Source: Verrucomicrobiota bacterium (lineage in GTDB: Bacteria; Verrucomicrobiota; Verrucomicrobiia; Chthoniobacterales; JAFAMB01). Taken from it: DNA of 43,496 nt. Under the pieces are notes generated by a model that saw nothing but the letters and a program-made list of their open reading frames with translations, was not told the DNA's origin and ran no database searches. A program made the position numbers and the translations under genes. The first letter of the stretch is position 1. Every line of letters begins with the position of its first letter. This document shows, in pieces, positions 41,152-43,496 of this stretch. The stretch is from NCBI GenBank assembly GCA_019239825.1, contig JAFAZK010000209.1, forward strand, positions 1 to 43,496, in the 5' to 3' direction.

Positions 41152-41331
41152 CCGGTTCGAAGAGTCCGATCGGGAAGAAGTTCTTTAAGTATCTGTATTT
41201 GTGGCCTTAGTAGCCTTGCTGTGAAAAATCTGTTTTCTGGAATCTCTGAGCTCTTTGCTGACGATGCCGTAGTCCGGTATAACCGCAACCAGAAGCGATT
41301 TGTCGACGTCTTCTCAGTGGCGAATTCCTGA

Positions 41332-42009
41332 ATGATTAAGGTTATCACATTCGATGCCGGGAACACGCTGATCCGGCTCTCGCGTCCAGTCGGTGTCACC
41401 TACGCGGCGGTCGCAAAACGCTTCGGAGCTGAGCTGAACCCTATCGATCTGGAACATGGATTCAGGGCAGCCTGGAAGACCGTTCCCCGGTTGCCGGATG
41501 TACCAGGTCCCCGACCTGACGACGGACGCAGCTGGTGGCGGGACGTTGTGATACAGACATTGGAGAATGCGCGAGCCGAGGTGGAACCGTTCGACGACTT
41601 CTTTGATGCGGTTTACCACGAATTTACGCTGCCGGGTGTTTGGCTCTTGGAACCCGGTGCGCTGGAGCTTTTGCAGGATCTACGCCAGGCCGGGTTCCGT
41701 TTAGGTATTATCTCGAATTTCGATCTCCGGCTTCGCGAGATACTTAAACACGTCGGTGTTTTGGATTTGTTCGAACAGATCATTGTATCTAGTCAAGTCG
41801 GCGCGGAAAAACCCTCCCCTCGTATTTTTGAAGAGGCTCTTCGACGTTTCGCAGTCGAGCCGGCGGAACTGTTGCACGTCGGTGATGAAGAAAAAGCCGA
41901 CGGCGAGGGTGCGCGAGCGCTGGGTATTCAGGCTTTTATTCTGGGCTTTGCCGGGACCGGTTTGAGGACCCTGCGGCGACAGGTTGGGCTCGCTGTACCG
42001 CATGATTGA
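41332..42009 (+). CDS. HAD-family hydrolase (HDHD3-like)
   Basis: A 225-residue haloacid-dehalogenase-fold phosphatase. Motif I is FDAGNTLI (Asp8, with Gly10 where the acid/base Asp usually sits), motif II IISNFD, motif III GAEKPSPRIFEEAL, motif IV HVGDEEKADGEGARALG. The DAG-x-T form is common in the HDHD3 branch, so activity may persist with altered rate; the substrate is unknown. A four-helix cap follows motif I. The gene is divergent from vapBC with a 216-bp gap in which I support no gene. Confidence 0.85.
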   Translation: MIKVITFDAGNTLIRLSRPVGVTYAAVAKRFGAELNPIDLEHGFRAAWKTVPRLPDVPGPRPDDGRSWWRDVVIQTLENARAEVEPFDDFFDAVYHEFTLPGVWLLEPGALELLQDLRQAGFRLGIISNFDLRLREILKHVGVLDLFEQIIVSSQVGAEKPSPRIFEEALRRFAVEPAELLHVGDEEKADGEGARALGIQAFILGFAGTGLRTLRRQVGLAVPHD

Positions 42010-42247
42010 GCTCGGTTTGAATGTCGCCGGTTTATAGGGGTTGCTGGCGGGTGTAGCGGCACGCCGCGATTTTTTGGAATGCAATTAGGGCGGCTGCGCA
42101 CGCGGAAATAGCGACCCTTGGCGAATCGCTAGCGAGATTTGGTAACCTCTTGGGACGTGGAGGTGAGACAAAATTGGGAGTCGACTATATCAAAAGAGGA
42201 ATTGAGATCATGCGGCAGCTCCTTGACGCCAATCTCACTCCCACCCG

Positions 42248-42451
42248 TGGCGACTGTCCGTCGAAATTTCGGAAGCAGAGGATAATCTACGCCGCTACGA
42301 GGAAGAGTTGCAGAGGACTAACGGTGAAGCATCGCTCGTCGCCGGGAATAAATAATCGCTTGGTTATCCGATCAACGAACTCGCGAAGCAAGATCCGGAC
42401 GAATTGGTGTCTGAAATTCTGGAGAAAATCCTCGCGTTTCCCCCACGCTAG
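42248..42451 (+). pseudogene. Possible decayed ORF with one in-frame stop
   Basis: Within a 576-bp gap (42010-42585). One plus frame reads SVEISEAEDNLRRYEEEL.. to a TAA at 42353, then continues in the same frame as YPINELAKQDPDELVSEILE to a TAG at 42449. The two parts look like helical, Glu-rich protein sequence and the frame is unbroken except for the stop. No good start is visible. It may be a remnant of a small protein or chance. Nothing else is seen in the gap. Confidence 0.35.
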
Positions 42452-42585
42452 CAATGACTCACTTGTGGGACGATTTTGCAAAATGCAGGAGCGGGTCACA
42501 AGCGGTTGACATTTTTGTAACAAGTTCCCGCTTCGCTGGACAATCTGGCGAAGGTCTGGAATAGTTTGGCCTCCCAAACCTCAAA

Positions 42586-43089
42586 ATGGGTCTCCGATTA
42601 AAAGCCTCAATCTTCTTGATTCTTGTGTCCCTGCTGGCGCTGGCAACAAGCATTGCGGCTGATCCGAAGTCCGACCTCGACACGATCAATCAAGAGAAGG
42701 TCGCAGGCGCAGCTGATCCTGAAAAAGAAATTTACAATCAACTGATGCGAATGGCCGATGCCTGGAATCGGCATGACATCGACGCGTACTTAGACGGATT
42801 CCTACATTCTGACGATCTGGTCGTGGTAGTGGAAGGTGAGACGGTGCGTGGGTGGGATTTGCTGAGCAAAGCCTACCATGCCGGATATCCGAACCCCCAG
42901 GAAATGGGAACTCTGACTATCGATCGCGTGCAGGTGCAGATGTTGTCTCCTGATCTAGGATTTGTCTTGGGTTCTTATACGGTCAGCTTTCCGAAAAAGA
43001 AAAGCTTTGGAACAGACACGATCATCATGAAGAAGGTCTCGGAAGGGTGGCGCGAAGTGATCTCGCACACCAGCTTCGTTGAGCCCTGA
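42586..43089 (+). CDS. Secreted SnoaL/NTF2-like protein
   Basis: A 167-residue protein with a signal peptide (GLRLKASIFLILVSLLALATSIAA). The mature part has the NTF2-like (SnoaL/DUF4440) pattern: EKEIYNQLMRMADAWNRHDIDAYLDGFL, then DDLVVVVEGETVRGWDLLSKAYH, and strands LGFVLGSYTVSFP..GTDTIIMKKVSEGWREVISHTS. The cone-shaped fold can bind small ligands or act as an enzyme; no specific residues identify a substrate. It is followed by a hairpin and a tandem array. Confidence 0.82.
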   Translation: MGLRLKASIFLILVSLLALATSIAADPKSDLDTINQEKVAGAADPEKEIYNQLMRMADAWNRHDIDAYLDGFLHSDDLVVVVEGETVRGWDLLSKAYHAGYPNPQEMGTLTIDRVQVQMLSPDLGFVLGSYTVSFPKKKSFGTDTIIMKKVSEGWREVISHTSFVEP

Positions 43090-43118
43090 CTCAGTATTGA
43101 CGGAAGAACACTGAGTCA
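43087..43118. terminator. Hairpin after the SnoaL-like gene
   Basis: TGACTCAGT (43087-43095) pairs perfectly with ACTGAGTCA (43110-43118) over a 14-base loop. The left arm includes the stop codon. No T-run follows, so Rho-independent stopping is uncertain. Confidence 0.55.
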
Positions 43119-43161
43119 GTCATGCGGAGGGGGCAACGACTATCAAGCAATGCGCGTCGAA

Positions 43162-43496
43162 GGCCGGAGGGGCAGCGCGAAGCTTAAGTAAGAGGGCCGG
43201 AAAGGCAGCGCGAAGCTTAAGTAAGAGGGCCGGAAAGGCAGCGCGAAGCTTAAGTAAGAGGGCCGGAAAGGCAGCGCGAAGCTTAGGTAAGAGGGCCGGA
43301 AAGGCAGCGCGAAGCTTAGGTAAGAGGGCCGGAGAGGCAGCGCGAAGCTTAAGTAAGAGGGCCGGAGAGGCAGCGCGAAGCTTAAGTAAGAGGGCCGGAG
43401 AGGCAGCGCGAAGCTTAGGTAAGAGGGCCGGAGAGGCAGCGCGAAGCTTAAGTAAGAGGGCCGGAGAGGCAGCGCGAAGCTTAAGTAAGAGGGCCG
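43162..43496. repeat. 33-bp tandem repeat array (open at window end)
   Basis: Ten full units with an exact 33-bp period start at 43162, 43195, 43228 and so on to 43459, plus 5 bp of an eleventh, and the array continues past the window. Each unit runs GGCCGGA(A/G)AGGCAGCGCG then AAGCTTA(A/G)GTAAGA. Variation is limited to a few positions, mostly A/G swaps. 33 is 11 codons and one plus frame is open (ARSLSKRAGK-like), but I find no start codon leading into it. Confidence 0.95.

Noticed and set aside
41116..41331. Plus-strand 71-codon ORF before the HAD gene
   Set aside because: It starts inside the vapB promoter region, has no ribosome binding site and no protein-like pattern.
43120..43496. 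Tandem array as coding sequence (11-residue repeats)
   Set aside because: One plus frame is open across the units, but no start codon leads into it; the ATG frames upstream stop in the first unit. Left as a non-coding repeat.
43162..43496. Tandem array as CRISPR
   Set aside because: The 33-bp units are directly adjacent and nearly identical with no unique spacers, and no cas gene is present.

Overview
The window looks like chromosomal DNA from a free-living, probably soil-dwelling bacterium of the Verrucomicrobiota (Chthoniobacterales/Udaeobacter-like is my best guess). This is inferred from gene content and style: a GuaB3-type IMP dehydrogenase, an MglA GTPase with a long roadblock partner, a stand-alone ovothiol-type methyltransferase, few Shine-Dalgarno sequences, many GTG starts, and spacers full of palindromes and degenerate oligomer repeats. 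No rRNA, CRISPR array, prophage or insertion sequence was seen; there is one tRNA.

Layout. 1-4.0 kb (minus): truncated EamA-type transporter, fabF, guaB3, a small membrane zinc-ribbon protein. 4.0-5.8 kb (minus): tonB-exbD-exbB energy-transduction operon. 6.0-10.7 kb (minus): MglA GTPase, a 553-residue roadblock protein with repeated N-terminal motifs, a secreted protein with a possible Cys-His-Asp site, and rpoN. 11.0-14.5 kb (minus): overlapping operon of a two-domain CbiX-like protein, a DR2241-like 4Fe-4S protein, an amidohydrolase and a D-Ala-D-Ala carboxypeptidase. 14.9-17.7 kb: L,D-transpeptidase, M23 peptidase and a BsuPI-type lipoprotein. 17.9-21.1 kb (minus): OvoA C-terminal-like methyltransferase, M29-like aminopeptidase, LysR regulator. 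21.4-24.9 kb (plus): aroC, cvpA, gatB. 25.0-31.8 kb (minus): an M1-family protein that has lost its zinc site and carries a Pro/Thr tail, a fused AhbA/AhbB-like siroheme decarboxylase homologue, glnK and amtB. 32.3-33.0 kb (plus): tRNA-Val(TAC) and a secreted peptidoglycan-binding protein. 33.4-40.2 kb (minus): the translation operon nusA-infB-rbfA-nrnA-truB-ribF, without rimP next to nusA. 40.4-43.5 kb: vapBC with a readable promoter/operator, a HAD hydrolase, a decayed ORF, a SnoaL-like secreted protein, and a 33-bp tandem array running off the end.

How the parts fit. Nitrogen supply links rpoN, glnK and amtB. Cell-wall work links the carboxypeptidase, L,D-transpeptidase, M23 peptidase and peptidoglycan-binding protein. 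Tetrapyrrole chemistry may link the CbiX/4Fe-4S pair with the distant siroheme-decarboxylase-like fusion (inference).

The most unusual items are the catalytically dead M1 protein, the split DR2241-like/CbiX operon, the MglA/long roadblock pair, and the nested palindromic spacer elements. In one of these, the repeat arm supplies the last codons and stop of ribF. All calls rest on reading motifs by eye; no database search was run.
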